Shown in pieces: positions 41,513 to 50,759 of a DNA stretch of 64,000 bases. The notes beneath the pieces were generated by a model, which saw only the letters and a list, made by a program, of their open reading frames with translations, was not told the origin of the DNA and did not search any database. A program made the translations under genes and the position numbers. The stretch lies in assembly GCF_034929435.1 (NCBI RefSeq), contig NZ_JAYFUM010000005.1, forward strand, positions 248,001 through 312,000. Reading direction: 5' to 3'. This stretch comes from Arcicella rigui (GTDB lineage: Bacteria; Bacteroidota; Bacteroidia; Cytophagales; Spirosomataceae). Numbering within the stretch: the first letter of the stretch is position 1; every line of letters starts with the position of its first letter.

Positions 41513-43009
41513 TTATAATAATTCAAATACTCTTTCCATGCTACTTGCGTAAGCGATTTTTTCACGTAATTCAGAGATTTTTACTCTTTCTTGTTCCATT
41601 GTATCACGGTGACGAATTGTTACGGTTTCGTCTTCCATTGTTTGGTAATCCACAACCACACAGTAAGGAGTACCAATTAAATCTTGACGAGTATAACGTT
41701 TTCCGATTGCTCCGCCGTCATCATAAGTTGTATTGAACGAGCGTTTCAATGAATGGAAAATATCTTGTGCTTTTTCTGCCAAACCATCTTTTTTAACCAA
41801 AGGTAAAACGGCAGCTTTGATAGGAGCAACCGCTGGATGGAATTTCAAATAAGTACGTTGTTTTTCAGATTCGCCTTCACCAACAGTTTCTTCAGTATAA
41901 GCATTGCAAAGTACTGCTAAAAACAAGCGGTCAGCACCCACAGACGTTTCAACTACGTAAGGAATGTAGTTTCCGTAAGGTTTACCATTTTCGTCAAGGT
42001 CGGCATCAAAGTATTGTTGTTTTTTCTTTGAAAGCGTTTGGTGAGCCGTTAAGTCAAAAGCTGTTCTTGAGTGAATACCTTCCATTTCTTTGAAACCGAA
42101 TGGGAATTGGTACTCAATATCCACCGCTGCATTGGCATAGTGAGCCAATTTTTCGTGGTCGTGGAATTTCAATTTTTCAGCTGGCAAACCAATAGCTTTA
42201 TGGAATTTTAAACGAGTTTCTTTCCAAGCATTGTACCATTGCATTTCAGTACCGGGTCGACAGAAAAATTGCATTTCCATTTGTTCAAATTCACGCATAC
42301 GGAAAATGAAGTTACGAGCTACAATTTCGTTACGGAAAGCTTTACCGATTTGAGCAATTCCAAAAGGAATTTTCATACGACCAGATTTCTGAACATTCAA
42401 GAAGTTGACAAAAATACCTTGTGCTGTTTCTGGACGTAAGTAAATCAAAGAAGCATCTTCTGAAACCGCACCAACTTGAGTAGAGAACATCAAATTGAAC
42501 TGACGAACTTCTGTCCAGTTCGAAGTACCAGAAATTGGACATTTAATATTTTCATCAATAATCAATTGACGAACGCCATCCAATTCACCAGCATCTAATA
42601 ATCTTGCCATTTCCTGCAATAAAGCTTTTCCTTTTTCAGGATTGCCTTCTGCTTCGTACTGTTCGGCTTTCGCTTCCAATAATTGATCGGCACGATAACG
42701 CTTTTTAGAATCTTTGTTATCAATCATTGGGTCGTTGAACGAATCAACGTGACCAGAAGCTTTCCAAGTAAGCGGGTGCATAAAAATGGCTGCATCAATC
42801 CCAACAACGTTGTCGTTCAACATTGTCATGGCTTTCCACCACAAAGTTTTAAGATTGTTTTTCAACTCAACTCCGTTTTGACCATAATCATAAACGGCTT
42901 GAAGACCATCATAAATTTCAGAAGAAGGAAACACAAAGCCATATTCTTTGGCGTGCGAAATGATTTCTTTTAGCGTGGAAGCAGTATCTTGTTGTTTTTG
43001 TTCAGCCAT
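41513..43009 (-). CDS. glyS: Glycyl-tRNA synthetase (alpha2, single-chain type)
   Basis: A 498-residue class II synthetase charging tRNA-Gly, of the single-polypeptide type rather than glyQ/glyS heterotetramers. It starts at MAEQKQQDTAST; a TTG seven codons upstream is less likely. Class II motifs are present: motif 2 (FRNEIVARNFIFRMREFEQMEMQ, landmark FIFRMREFEQMEMQFF, about 232-247) and RLFLAVLCNAY near motif 3. The C-terminal anticodon-binding domain follows (VAPIKAAVLPLVKK). It has a -7 element upstream at 43077-43084. Confidence 0.96.
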   Translation of the reverse strand: MAEQKQQDTASTLKEIISHAKEYGFVFPSSEIYDGLQAVYDYGQNGVELKNNLKTLWWKAMTMLNDNVVGIDAAIFMHPLTWKASGHVDSFNDPMIDNKDSKKRYRADQLLEAKAEQYEAEGNPEKGKALLQEMARLLDAGELDGVRQLIIDENIKCPISGTSNWTEVRQFNLMFSTQVGAVSEDASLIYLRPETAQGIFVNFLNVQKSGRMKIPFGIAQIGKAFRNEIVARNFIFRMREFEQMEMQFFCRPGTEMQWYNAWKETRLKFHKAIGLPAEKLKFHDHEKLAHYANAAVDIEYQFPFGFKEMEGIHSRTAFDLTAHQTLSKKKQQYFDADLDENGKPYGNYIPYVVETSVGADRLFLAVLCNAYTEETVGEGESEKQRTYLKFHPAVAPIKAAVLPLVKKDGLAEKAQDIFHSLKRSFNTTYDDGGAIGKRYTRQDLIGTPYCVVVDYQTMEDETVTIRHRDTMEQERVKISELREKIAYASSMERVFELL

Positions 43010-43076
43010 GATTTTAATTTTCTTAATCAAACATTACTCTTCAGAAAGGTAAAATTACTTCTGTTTCGCAATCATA

Positions 43077-43084
43077 CAAAGTTA
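43077..43084 (-). promoter_or_regulatory. glyS promoter -7 element
   Basis: On the minus strand TAACTTTG matches the consensus exactly. The -33 TTG is not at the expected distance. The leader would be about 60 nt. Confidence 0.45.
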
Positions 43085-43163
43085 TTGCTTTTCTGGGGGA
43101 ATTTTGGAATAATTCATCAACTTGCTTGTCATAAATATTCAAATTCTCTCAAAATGAAATCTA

Positions 43164-43197
43164 TGTGTATAAAAATCGTTATTTTTGTGTATAAAAA
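43164..43197 (+). promoter_or_regulatory. vapBC promoter with direct-repeat operator
   Basis: The -7 element TATTTTTG (43180-43187) is straddled by two exact 12-nt direct repeats, TGTGTATAAAAA at 43164-43175 and 43186-43197. They are 22 nt apart (two helical turns), just before the vapB start. This layout suits autoregulation by the antitoxin-toxin complex. Confidence 0.5.
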
Positions 43198-43208
43198 CTC
43201 AGATGATT

Positions 43209-43415
43209 ATGAGAACGAATATTGAAATAAATGATGATTTAATGGCACAAGTAATGTCAGCCACAGGCTTGAAGACCAAAAAAGCTGTGATTGAGAGAGC
43301 TTTAAACGATTTACATTATTACTTTTTGATTCAAGAAATGGAAGCATTAAGGCATTCAGGTACTTGGACTGGCGATTTAGATGAAATGAGAACACAAGAA
43401 GTTTCAAACTTATGA
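43209..43415 (+). CDS. vapB: VapB-type antitoxin
   Basis: A 68-residue antitoxin starting at MRTNIEINDDLMAQVM, the usual ribbon-helix-helix N-terminus for DNA binding. The helix TGLKTKKAVIERALNDL follows. The C-terminal segment (about 45-68, WTGDLDEMRTQEVSNL) is the expected toxin-neutralising tail. The stop overlaps the toxin start by 4 nt (ATGA), a classical type II toxin-antitoxin arrangement. Confidence 0.88.
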   Translation: MRTNIEINDDLMAQVMSATGLKTKKAVIERALNDLHYYFLIQEMEALRHSGTWTGDLDEMRTQEVSNL

Positions 43416-43813
43416 TACTTTTCGATACCTCTGTTTGGATAAATTATCTTAATAAAAAAGATACGCCTCAAGTAAGAATTTTAGAGAATCTTTTTGCGAT
43501 AAGAGCCAGAGTATATATTGCTCCGACGATAATTCAGGAAGTTCTCCAAGGAATTTCTGACCAAAAGAGATTTGATGTTACTCGGAGGTTATTATTGGCA
43601 CAGCAAGTTTTAAGGTTAGATGCCGTAGAAATTGCCATCGAATCAGCCAATTTGTATCGTTCATTACGCCAAAAAGGCGTTACGATTCGTAAAGCCAATG
43701 ATTGTTTGATTGCGGCTTATGCCATTCATTTTAAAGTTGAAATTTGTCACCAAGATTCTGATTTCGACTTAATCGCTGAAAATTCTTCTCTGAAAATCAC
43801 CCAATTTACATGA
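43412..43813 (+). CDS. vapC: VapC-type PIN-domain ribonuclease toxin
   Basis: A 133-residue PIN-domain protein. Acidic metal-binding residues are in place: D5 in LFDTSVWINYL, E42-region IIQEVLQG, D95-region KANDCLIAAYAI and the late Asp in HQDSDFDLIA. VapC toxins cleave tRNA or rRNA to arrest translation. It is coupled to vapB upstream and, unusually, by another ATGA overlap to the glycosyltransferase gene downstream. Confidence 0.9.
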   Translation: MILFDTSVWINYLNKKDTPQVRILENLFAIRARVYIAPTIIQEVLQGISDQKRFDVTRRLLLAQQVLRLDAVEIAIESANLYRSLRQKGVTIRKANDCLIAAYAIHFKVEICHQDSDFDLIAENSSLKITQFT

Positions 43814-44766
43814 CCAAATTCTTAATTCTTCGTTTTTCTTCGATTGGAGATATAATCCTTACCACGCCAGTAGTGCGTTGTTTGAAAAAACAGTATCCTA
43901 ATGCCGAAGTACATTTTGTAACGAAGAAATCTTATAAAACTTTAGTAGAAAATAATCCGTACATTGATAAGTACTTTTTGTTGGAGGATAGTCTTAATGA
44001 TTTGATAAAACAACTAAAGCTTGAACAGTACGACTATGTGATAGATTTGCATAATAATCTGAGAACAAGGATTATTAAACTCAGATTAGGTGTAAAATCT
44101 TATAGTTTTGATAAAATTAATTTTCAAAAATGGCTTTTGGTAAAATTCAAAAAGAATATTATGCCCAAAGTACATATTGTAGATAGAAATTTAAAAACGA
44201 TTGAGCATTTAGGCATACAAAATGATAATCAAGGTTTAGATTACTTCATTCCTGAAAAAGATATTTTACTCGCTGATTGGTTGCCCGAAAATTTCAGAAA
44301 TACTTATGCCGTTTATGCCATTGGCGGACAACACGAAACTAAGAAATTACCCTTAAACAAAATGATTGAATTGTGTAAAACTATTCAATTACCACTTGTT
44401 TTGATAGGAGGAAAGGAAGATGCAGAGCAAGCTGAAAACCTAATTTCAGCATTTAAAAATGAAACAGAGAAATACATTTTAAATACCTGTGGAAAATGCA
44501 CTTTAAACCAGTCTGCCTCGTTGATTAAAGAAGCGACGATTGTTTATACACACGACACTGGGATGATGCACGTAGCGGCTGCTTTCAAGAAAAAAGTGAT
44601 TTCTATTTGGGGAAATACTGTACCTGAGTTTGGAATGTACCCATATCAAACTAATTTTGTAGCCCTCGAAGTGAAGTACTTAGCTTGTCGCCCATGTTCT
44701 AAAATAGGTTATGATAAATGTCCGTTAGGGCATTTTAAGTGCATGAATGAGATGAAATTTGAGTAA
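43810..44766 (+). CDS. Glycosyltransferase family 9 (LPS heptosyltransferase-like)
   Basis: A 318-residue GT-B enzyme of the heptosyltransferase family. The N-terminus FLILRFSSIGDIILTTPVVR and the mid-protein DYVIDLHNNLRTRI are typical. The C-terminal nucleotide-sugar site includes YAIGGQHETKKLP, LIGGKEDAEQAE and YTHDTGMMHVAAAFKKKVISIWG (landmark HDTGMMHVAAA). It probably adds a sugar to the lipopolysaccharide core. The start overlaps the vapC stop by 4 nt, so it is read from the toxin-antitoxin transcript unless an internal promoter exists. Confidence 0.88.
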   Translation: MTKFLILRFSSIGDIILTTPVVRCLKKQYPNAEVHFVTKKSYKTLVENNPYIDKYFLLEDSLNDLIKQLKLEQYDYVIDLHNNLRTRIIKLRLGVKSYSFDKINFQKWLLVKFKKNIMPKVHIVDRNLKTIEHLGIQNDNQGLDYFIPEKDILLADWLPENFRNTYAVYAIGGQHETKKLPLNKMIELCKTIQLPLVLIGGKEDAEQAENLISAFKNETEKYILNTCGKCTLNQSASLIKEATIVYTHDTGMMHVAAAFKKKVISIWGNTVPEFGMYPYQTNFVALEVKYLACRPCSKIGYDKCPLGHFKCMNEMKFE

Positions 44767-44791
44767 ATTTGTATTGTTAAAAACAAAAGCT

Positions 44792-44986
44792 ATGACAACA
44801 CAAGAGGAATTTGCAAAACATCAAGCCATTCAAGAAAGAATGGTGTCTATTGCTAAGAAGATGCTGGCAAATAAGAAAGCGTTGCAAAAAGAAATTCGTG
44901 AGGATTTGAAAAATCCATTAATAAAAAACGCTATTGAAGAACTAAAAAACCGTAGTACAAAGATTACCAGTATTTATAAAAATTAA
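44792..44986 (+). CDS. Short helical protein of unknown function
   Basis: A 64-residue, charged, helix-forming protein starting at MTTQEEFAKHQ. It is Lys/Glu-rich with no membrane segment (MVSIAKKMLANKKALQKEI). No family is recognised. A 12-nt TTG-rich extension upstream is possible. It follows the glycosyltransferase by 25 nt and may be cotranscribed. Confidence 0.5.
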   Translation: MTTQEEFAKHQAIQERMVSIAKKMLANKKALQKEIREDLKNPLIKNAIEELKNRSTKITSIYKN

Positions 44987-45041
44987 TAGAACAAAACTAA
45001 TGAGTATGGTTTGGAAGGGGAATTTATGGGTAATAAAAGTA

Positions 45042-45083
45042 TTAATCACTAAATCACTCATTCACTAATTCGCAATTACTCAA
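45042..45083. repeat. AATCACTAAATCACT word repeat
   Basis: AATCACTAAATCACTCATTC (45047-45066) followed by ACTAATTCGCAATTACTC. It uses the same vocabulary as the right arm of the array at 11540-11638. The complementary left arm is missing here. Confidence 0.55.
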
Positions 45084-45093
45084 GTAAGTATAA

Positions 45094-45978
45094 ATGTCAA
45101 AAAAAATTAACATCGGACTTGTCCAAATGTCTTGTACAGAAAATGTACAAGAAAATATGCAAAAAGCGATTCAAGGAATTCGTGAAGCGGCTCAAAAAGG
45201 AGCAAATATTGTTTGTTTACAAGAATTATTTACTTCGTTATACTTTTGTGATGTAGAAGACCACGCTAATTTTAATTTAGCAGAAGCCATTCCCGGTCCA
45301 TCTACTGATACACTTTCGGCAGTTGCCAAAGAGTTGGGTGTGGTGATTATTGCTTCTTTGTTTGAAAAACGTGCCGCAGGTTTATATCACAACACTACGG
45401 CAGTTTTGGATGCTGATGGTTCGTATTTAGGAAAGTACAGAAAAATGCACATTCCCGACGACCCTGGTTATTACGAGAAATTTTATTTTACTCCTGGTGA
45501 TGCTTCGCCAGAAGATTCAGGTTATAAAGTATTTCAGACGAAATTTGCTAAAATCGGCGTGCTGATTTGTTGGGATCAATGGTATCCAGAAGCATCAAGA
45601 ATTACGGCTTTGATGGGGGCAGAAGTATTGTTTTATCCAACTGCTATTGGCTGGGATACTAACGAAACAGACCCGAACATCAACCGTGAGCAATACAATG
45701 CTTGGCAGACAATCCAACGCTCGCATGCGGTAGCAAACGGCGTTCATGTGGTTTCGGTGAATAGAGTAGGACGTGAGGCTGACCAACAATTTTGGGGCGG
45801 AAGCTTCGTGGCGAATCCTTTCGGAACACTACTTTATTTAGGTTCACACGAGCAAGAAGAAGTGCATGTTCAAGAAGTAGATTTAGCTAAAACAGAGTAT
45901 TATCGCTCTACATGGCCTTATTTACGTGATAGACGAGTGGATAGTTATCATCCCATTACAAAAAGATTTATAGATTAA
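45094..45978 (+). CDS. aguB: N-carbamoylputrescine amidase (nitrilase superfamily)
   Basis: A 294-residue C-N hydrolase converting N-carbamoylputrescine to putrescine. The catalytic triad is E44 (CLQELFTSLYF), K117 (YRKMHIP) and C159 (VLICWDQWYPEASR). Family landmarks DDPGYYEKFYF and GWDTNETDPNINREQY are close to plant and bacterial AguB. Agmatine deiminase (aguA), its usual partner, is not in the window. It stands alone between a word repeat and the desaturase gene. Confidence 0.92.
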   Translation: MSKKINIGLVQMSCTENVQENMQKAIQGIREAAQKGANIVCLQELFTSLYFCDVEDHANFNLAEAIPGPSTDTLSAVAKELGVVIIASLFEKRAAGLYHNTTAVLDADGSYLGKYRKMHIPDDPGYYEKFYFTPGDASPEDSGYKVFQTKFAKIGVLICWDQWYPEASRITALMGAEVLFYPTAIGWDTNETDPNINREQYNAWQTIQRSHAVANGVHVVSVNRVGREADQQFWGGSFVANPFGTLLYLGSHEQEEVHVQEVDLAKTEYYRSTWPYLRDRRVDSYHPITKRFID

Positions 45979-46008
45979 TCTATATTTTGTTAAATTTAAT
46001 ACTAAAAT

Positions 46009-46024
46009 AATGACAAATGTCATT
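46009..46024. promoter_or_regulatory. Palindrome upstream of the desaturase (candidate operator)
   Basis: AATGACA-AA-TGTCATT, a perfect 7-2-7 dyad overlapping the -33 region of the desaturase promoter. It is the right size for a TetR-like lipid regulator, but that is inference. Confidence 0.45.
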
Positions 46025-46046
46025 TAACGAATTATAGATAATTCAG

Positions 46047-46054
46047 TATCTTTG
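46047..46054 (+). promoter_or_regulatory. Desaturase promoter -7 element
   Basis: TATCTTTG, an exact consensus match. The upstream -33 region overlaps the palindrome at 46009-46024. The leader would be about 80 nt. Confidence 0.55.
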
Positions 46055-46138
46055 TAAAATTAGGTAGTCGATAAAAAGTATTTTTTTAGAATTTTTAGCA
46101 CTTTTTCGATGCTCTTTGAACACCCAAACCACAAATAA

Positions 46139-47116
46139 ATGGAAAAGCGAAATGAAAGGATAGAAGTAATGAATCACCTTGCCGTAAATATGGACGACAT
46201 CGTGAGCAAGTACCTTATTCCGATTGAAACCAACTGGCAACCTTCTGATTTTTTACCCGATGCCAGTAAAGAATCTTTTTTTGATGAGGTAAAAGAACTT
46301 CAGCAAGCTGCTCGTGAATTGCCCTACGACTATTGGGCTGTACTTATCGGTGATATGATTACGGAGGAAGCTTTGCCAACTTACGAATCATCAATTATGG
46401 TGGTTGAAGGTGTGGATATGATTAAAGAACCACAAGGTTGGGCAAGATGGACTCGTGCTTGGACTGCTGAGGAAAATCGTCATGGAGATTTATTGAATAA
46501 GTACATCTACCTTTCTGGACGTGTAAATATGAAGGCTGTGGAAATTTCAACACAGTATCTTATCTCGGATGGCTTTGATATTAAAACAGACGACGACCCT
46601 TATAAAACGTTTGTTTATACTTCGTTTCAAGAATTAGCAACTAATATTTCGCACCGTCGTACTGCTTCTTTGGCAAAAAAACATGGCAATAATTCATTGT
46701 CTAAAATGTGTGCAATGATTGCGGCTGACGAAATGCGTCATCATAAAGCTTACAAAAGTTTTATCGCAAGTATTTTTGAAATTGACCCTTCTGAAATGAT
46801 GCTCGCTTTTGCAGAAATGATGAAGCAAAAAATTGTAATGCCTGCTCATTTCCTTCGTGAATTGAATGGAGAAAAAGGTGGAATTTATGGTCATTTCTCT
46901 GATGCAGCACAAAGACTTGGTGTTTATACTGGTAAAGACTATATCGAAATCACTGAACTTTTATTAAAAGATTGGGATATTGCTAAAATGACGGGTTTAA
47001 CTGGCCCAGCAGCAAAAGCACAAGATTACTTGATGCGTTTGCCTGACCGCTTAACTCGCTTGACTGAGCGTATCAAAATTCCAGAAATTGAATATAAATT
47101 TAGCTGGGTTAATTAA
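46139..47116 (+). CDS. Acyl-ACP desaturase (di-iron)
   Basis: A 325-residue soluble fatty-acid desaturase of the stearoyl-ACP type. Two iron-binding helices carry EENRHG (111-116) and DEMRHH (197-202). The plant consensus for the second is DEKRHE. Other landmarks are WARWTRAWTAEENRHG and the early Glu in TEEALPTYES. It introduces a double bond into acyl-ACP and so adjusts membrane fluidity. The promoter carries a perfect palindrome, so regulation by a lipid- or temperature-sensing repressor is possible. Confidence 0.92.
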   Translation: MEKRNERIEVMNHLAVNMDDIVSKYLIPIETNWQPSDFLPDASKESFFDEVKELQQAARELPYDYWAVLIGDMITEEALPTYESSIMVVEGVDMIKEPQGWARWTRAWTAEENRHGDLLNKYIYLSGRVNMKAVEISTQYLISDGFDIKTDDDPYKTFVYTSFQELATNISHRRTASLAKKHGNNSLSKMCAMIAADEMRHHKAYKSFIASIFEIDPSEMMLAFAEMMKQKIVMPAHFLRELNGEKGGIYGHFSDAAQRLGVYTGKDYIEITELLLKDWDIAKMTGLTGPAAKAQDYLMRLPDRLTRLTERIKIPEIEYKFSWVN

Positions 47117-47201
47117 GCAGTGATTTGTAAATAGTGATTGGTGATTTTTTTCAACCGTATAGTTATCAGGTATTTATGAAATAAACATATCGCTCAAACA
47201 T

Positions 47202-47241
47202 AAAAAAAGCCTCAGATTTTCAATAAATCCGAGGCTTTTTT
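47202..47241. terminator. Bidirectional terminator between the desaturase and secA genes
   Basis: AAAAAGCCTC plus GATTT paired with AAATC plus GAGGCTTTTT (one mismatch), T-tracted on both sides, between convergent genes. Confidence 0.88.
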
Positions 47242-47298
47242 ATGAACTTGTTTCCAAGAATTATCTGTCAATTTTGACAAATAATTCTTGGAAAACTT

Positions 47299-50200
47299 TT
47301 AGGCAATTACTACTGCATTACCTTTTTCAACGTCTTGTTCAACCGTTTTGTATTTTACGTTTTCTTTGATTGAACCATCACGATATTGAACGGTTACTCT
47401 TTGGTTACGGTCAGCAATTTTCACTGCTTGGCGTGGAGCAACTTTTTCTACCACTTGGTTGGCACTTGGGTCGTGATAATCGTTTTCATCACCTCTTCCG
47501 CCCGCTAAACCACCTAATAAAGATGAAATAGCTTCATCTTTTTGTACTTGTAATTTAGGTTGTGGAGCTTGGCGACTTGGTGCTGCTGGAGCTGATGCTT
47601 CTTGAATTTCTGGCATATCTGCTTTCATCAAGAAACTTACAGTATCTAAATTGATTCGACTCAAGAAACGCTCAAATAATTTAACGGCTTCAAATTTATA
47701 AACTAACAATGGGTCTTTCTGCTCGTAACTTGCATTTTGTACCGACTGTTTCAAATCGTCCATATCACGTAAATGTTCTTTCCATTCTTGGTCAATCAAA
47801 CTCAAGGCGATTGATTTTTCCATTTCTTGAATTACTTTACGTCCGTTGGTATCAATGGTTTCTTGTGCATCAGCAAATAACTGAGACATCATCGAGCCAC
47901 TTACTAAAGGTACTTGCATACCAGCATAACCATGTGCAATGGCTTCTTTCGCAAAGGCTACTACTTTATCTGCTAAACCTTTATTTTTTGCGTGATAATG
48001 TTTTTCAGCAGCATCATACAAACGTGTAGTACGTTGTTGAGTATTGAGTTTGCCGATTTCTTCACGAGTAAATGGAGGTTCAATTCCCAAAATATCAATA
48101 CAACGTAAAGCTAATTCATCATAGCTTACATTGTTTTGCACAATTTCAGAACAAACATCATAAGTATTATTTGCAATATCCAAAGCTAAACGCTCGCCGA
48201 AAAGGGCATTCTGGCGACGCTTATAAATGGCATTACGTTGGTAGTTCATTACGTCATCGTATTCCAAAAGACGCTTACGAATACCAAAGTTGTTTTCTTC
48301 TACTTTTTTCTGAGCTCTTTCTACCGAAGAAGTAATCATTGAGTGCTGAATTACTTCGCCTTCTTCCATACCCATTCTGTCCATTACTTTAGCGATACGG
48401 TCTGAACCGAATTTACGCATCAAGTCATCTTCTAATGAAAGGAAGAATTGAGAAGAACCAACATCACCCTGACGACCCGCACGACCTCTCAACTGTCTAT
48501 CTACTCTTCGTGACTCGTGTCTTTCAGTACCTACAATTGCCAAACCACCTGCCGCACGTGCTTCTGTTGATAATTTAATATCCGTACCACGACCCGCCAT
48601 GTTAGTTGCAATCGTTACTTTGCCAGCTTGACCAGCTTCTGCAACGATGTCTGCCTCACGAGCGTGTTGTTTGGCGTTCAATACGTTGTGTTGAATTTTA
48701 CGAATCGTAAGCATACGGCTTAATAATTCGGAGTTATCAACCGAAGTAGTACCCACCAATACTGGGCGACCAGCAGTTACCAATTCTTGAATTTCATCAG
48801 CTACGGCATTGTACTTTTCACGAACGGTTTTATACACTTTATCTTCGTGGTCGATTCGAGAAATCTTACGGTTTGTCGGAATCGTCACAACATCTAATTT
48901 ATAAATTGTCCAGAATTCACCTGCTTCTGTTTCAGCCGTACCAGTCATACCACAAAGTTTGTGATACATTCTGAAGAAGTTTTGTAAAGTAATCGTTGCA
49001 TAAGTTTGTGTAGCATCTTCAATGTTTACCCCTTCTTTTGCTTCGATGGCTTGGTGCAAACCGTCTGAATAACGACGACCTTCCATAATACGACCCGTTG
49101 ATTCATCTACGATTTTTACTTTACCGTCCGTTTCATCAACGATGTACTCAACGTTTTTCTCGAATAATGTATAAGCTTTTAATAATTGGCTTACGGTATG
49201 GATACGCTGTGTTTTCGCTGAATATTCACGAATCAACGCCTCTTTCTTAATCAAACGCTCTTGTTCTGTAATACCAACTGCCTGTTCAATTTGGTTCAAA
49301 TCAACAGAAAGGTCTGGAATAACGAAGAAGTCTGGATTTTCAACCATGCGAGTCATAAAGTTCAGACCTTTCTCGGTCATCTCTACTTGGTTGTTTTTTT
49401 CTTCAATCGTAAACATCAACGGAGCATCTGCTTCTGGCATTAATTTTTGATTATCAGCCAAATAGATATTTTCCGTTTCTTGTAAAATCTGTTTGATACC
49501 TGTTTCCGACAAATACTTAATTACTGGTCTTGCTTTTGGCAAACCTCTGTAAGCACGGAAAAGTGCTAAACCACCATCTTTTTTATTTCCAGCGGCAATC
49601 AATTTTTTGGCTTCAACCAAAAAGTCTTGAACCAATTTCTTTTGTTGTTCAACCATACGAGCCACCAAAGGATTGAAGGCATCGTACTCTTGCTCGTCGC
49701 CACGAGCCATTGGTCCACTGATAATCAAAGGAGTACGGGCATCATCAATCAAAACTGAATCGACCTCATCGACCATCGCATAGTGATGTTTGCGTTGTAC
49801 TTGTTCCTCTGGAGTACGTGACATATTATCACGCAGGTAATCGAAACCAAATTCATTGTTTGTACCGTAAGTAATGTCAGCTAAGTAAGCCTTGCGACGT
49901 TCCTCTGTGTTAGGTTCATGCTTGTCGATACAGTCAACTGTTAAACCGTGGAATTCAAAAAGTGGAGCATTCCACTCAGAGTCACGTTTTGCTAAGTAGT
50001 CGTTTACCGTTACTAAGTGTACGCCCTGACCAGCCAAAGCATTCAAGTACGAAGGCAAAGTTGAAACTAACGTTTTACCTTCACCCGTAGCCATTTCAGC
50101 AATTTTTCCTTGATGAAGTACCACACCACCAATCAACTGAACGTCGTAGTGAACCATGTTCCACTCAATTTCGTTGCCGGCTGCCATCCATTTGTTATGC

Positions 50201-50676
50201 CAAATGGCTTTATCGCCCACGATTTCAACGTTTTTCTTTTTGGAAGCAATAAACTTATCGTGAACAGTAGCGGTTACTTCCAACTTTTTGTTTTCAGTAA
50301 ACCTTCGAGCGGTTTCCTTCACAACGGCAAAAGCCTTTGGAAGAACTTCGAGTAAAACAACTTCTAATTGTTTATCACGGTCGAGCTGTAATTTGTCAAT
50401 TTGGTTGAAAATAGTTTCTTTCGCATCAACCGACATTTCTTGATTTGCTTCAACTTCTAATTTTAAATCAGAGATGTCAGCATCAATTTTAGCAAGATTT
50501 TTCTGGATAATAGCTTTTAAATCAGCCGTTTGCTGACGCAACTGTTCGTCAGAAAGGTTACGAAGAGCAGCAAACTCCTGATTGGTTTTAATCACGTAAG
50601 GCATCAATTCTTTGATGTCTCTTTCTGATTTTGTACCAAACAGCTTTGTTACTGCTTTAGTGATTGAATTTATCAT
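47299..50676 (-). CDS. secA: Preprotein translocase ATPase SecA
   Basis: 1125 residues, starting at MINSITKAVTKLFG. A TTG 21 codons upstream would add a non-homologous extension. The motor has Walker A MATGEGKT, DEVDSVLIDDARTPL, TGRIMEGRRYSDGLHQAIEAK (landmark GRRYSDGLHQA) and GRGTDIKL/GRAGRQGD in the second nucleotide-binding half. It is longer than the 901-residue E. coli SecA, as in other Bacteroidota, because of insertions. The C-terminal zinc motif (CxCxSGKKYKxCH) found in many SecA proteins is absent; the end is a low-complexity linker followed by YKTVEQDVEKGNAVVIA. Confidence 0.97.
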   Translation of the reverse strand: MINSITKAVTKLFGTKSERDIKELMPYVIKTNQEFAALRNLSDEQLRQQTADLKAIIQKNLAKIDADISDLKLEVEANQEMSVDAKETIFNQIDKLQLDRDKQLEVVLLEVLPKAFAVVKETARRFTENKKLEVTATVHDKFIASKKKNVEIVGDKAIWHNKWMAAGNEIEWNMVHYDVQLIGGVVLHQGKIAEMATGEGKTLVSTLPSYLNALAGQGVHLVTVNDYLAKRDSEWNAPLFEFHGLTVDCIDKHEPNTEERRKAYLADITYGTNNEFGFDYLRDNMSRTPEEQVQRKHHYAMVDEVDSVLIDDARTPLIISGPMARGDEQEYDAFNPLVARMVEQQKKLVQDFLVEAKKLIAAGNKKDGGLALFRAYRGLPKARPVIKYLSETGIKQILQETENIYLADNQKLMPEADAPLMFTIEEKNNQVEMTEKGLNFMTRMVENPDFFVIPDLSVDLNQIEQAVGITEQERLIKKEALIREYSAKTQRIHTVSQLLKAYTLFEKNVEYIVDETDGKVKIVDESTGRIMEGRRYSDGLHQAIEAKEGVNIEDATQTYATITLQNFFRMYHKLCGMTGTAETEAGEFWTIYKLDVVTIPTNRKISRIDHEDKVYKTVREKYNAVADEIQELVTAGRPVLVGTTSVDNSELLSRMLTIRKIQHNVLNAKQHAREADIVAEAGQAGKVTIATNMAGRGTDIKLSTEARAAGGLAIVGTERHESRRVDRQLRGRAGRQGDVGSSQFFLSLEDDLMRKFGSDRIAKVMDRMGMEEGEVIQHSMITSSVERAQKKVEENNFGIRKRLLEYDDVMNYQRNAIYKRRQNALFGERLALDIANNTYDVCSEIVQNNVSYDELALRCIDILGIEPPFTREEIGKLNTQQRTTRLYDAAEKHYHAKNKGLADKVVAFAKEAIAHGYAGMQVPLVSGSMMSQLFADAQETIDTNGRKVIQEMEKSIALSLIDQEWKEHLRDMDDLKQSVQNASYEQKDPLLVYKFEAVKLFERFLSRINLDTVSFLMKADMPEIQEASAPAAPSRQAPQPKLQVQKDEAISSLLGGLAGGRGDENDYHDPSANQVVEKVAPRQAVKIADRNQRVTVQYRDGSIKENVKYKTVEQDVEKGNAVVIA

Positions 50677-50759
50677 TGTGTTGGGTTTTAATCTTTTTAA
50701 AGGCAGACTTCGTCTTGCGTATAATTTTTCAATTTTCAATTAAGAAAATAGAATACTTA

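Noticed and set aside
50677..50739. Upstream TTG start extending SecA by 21 residues
   Set aside because: The extension has no SecA character, while MINSITKAVTKLFG is a normal SecA start.
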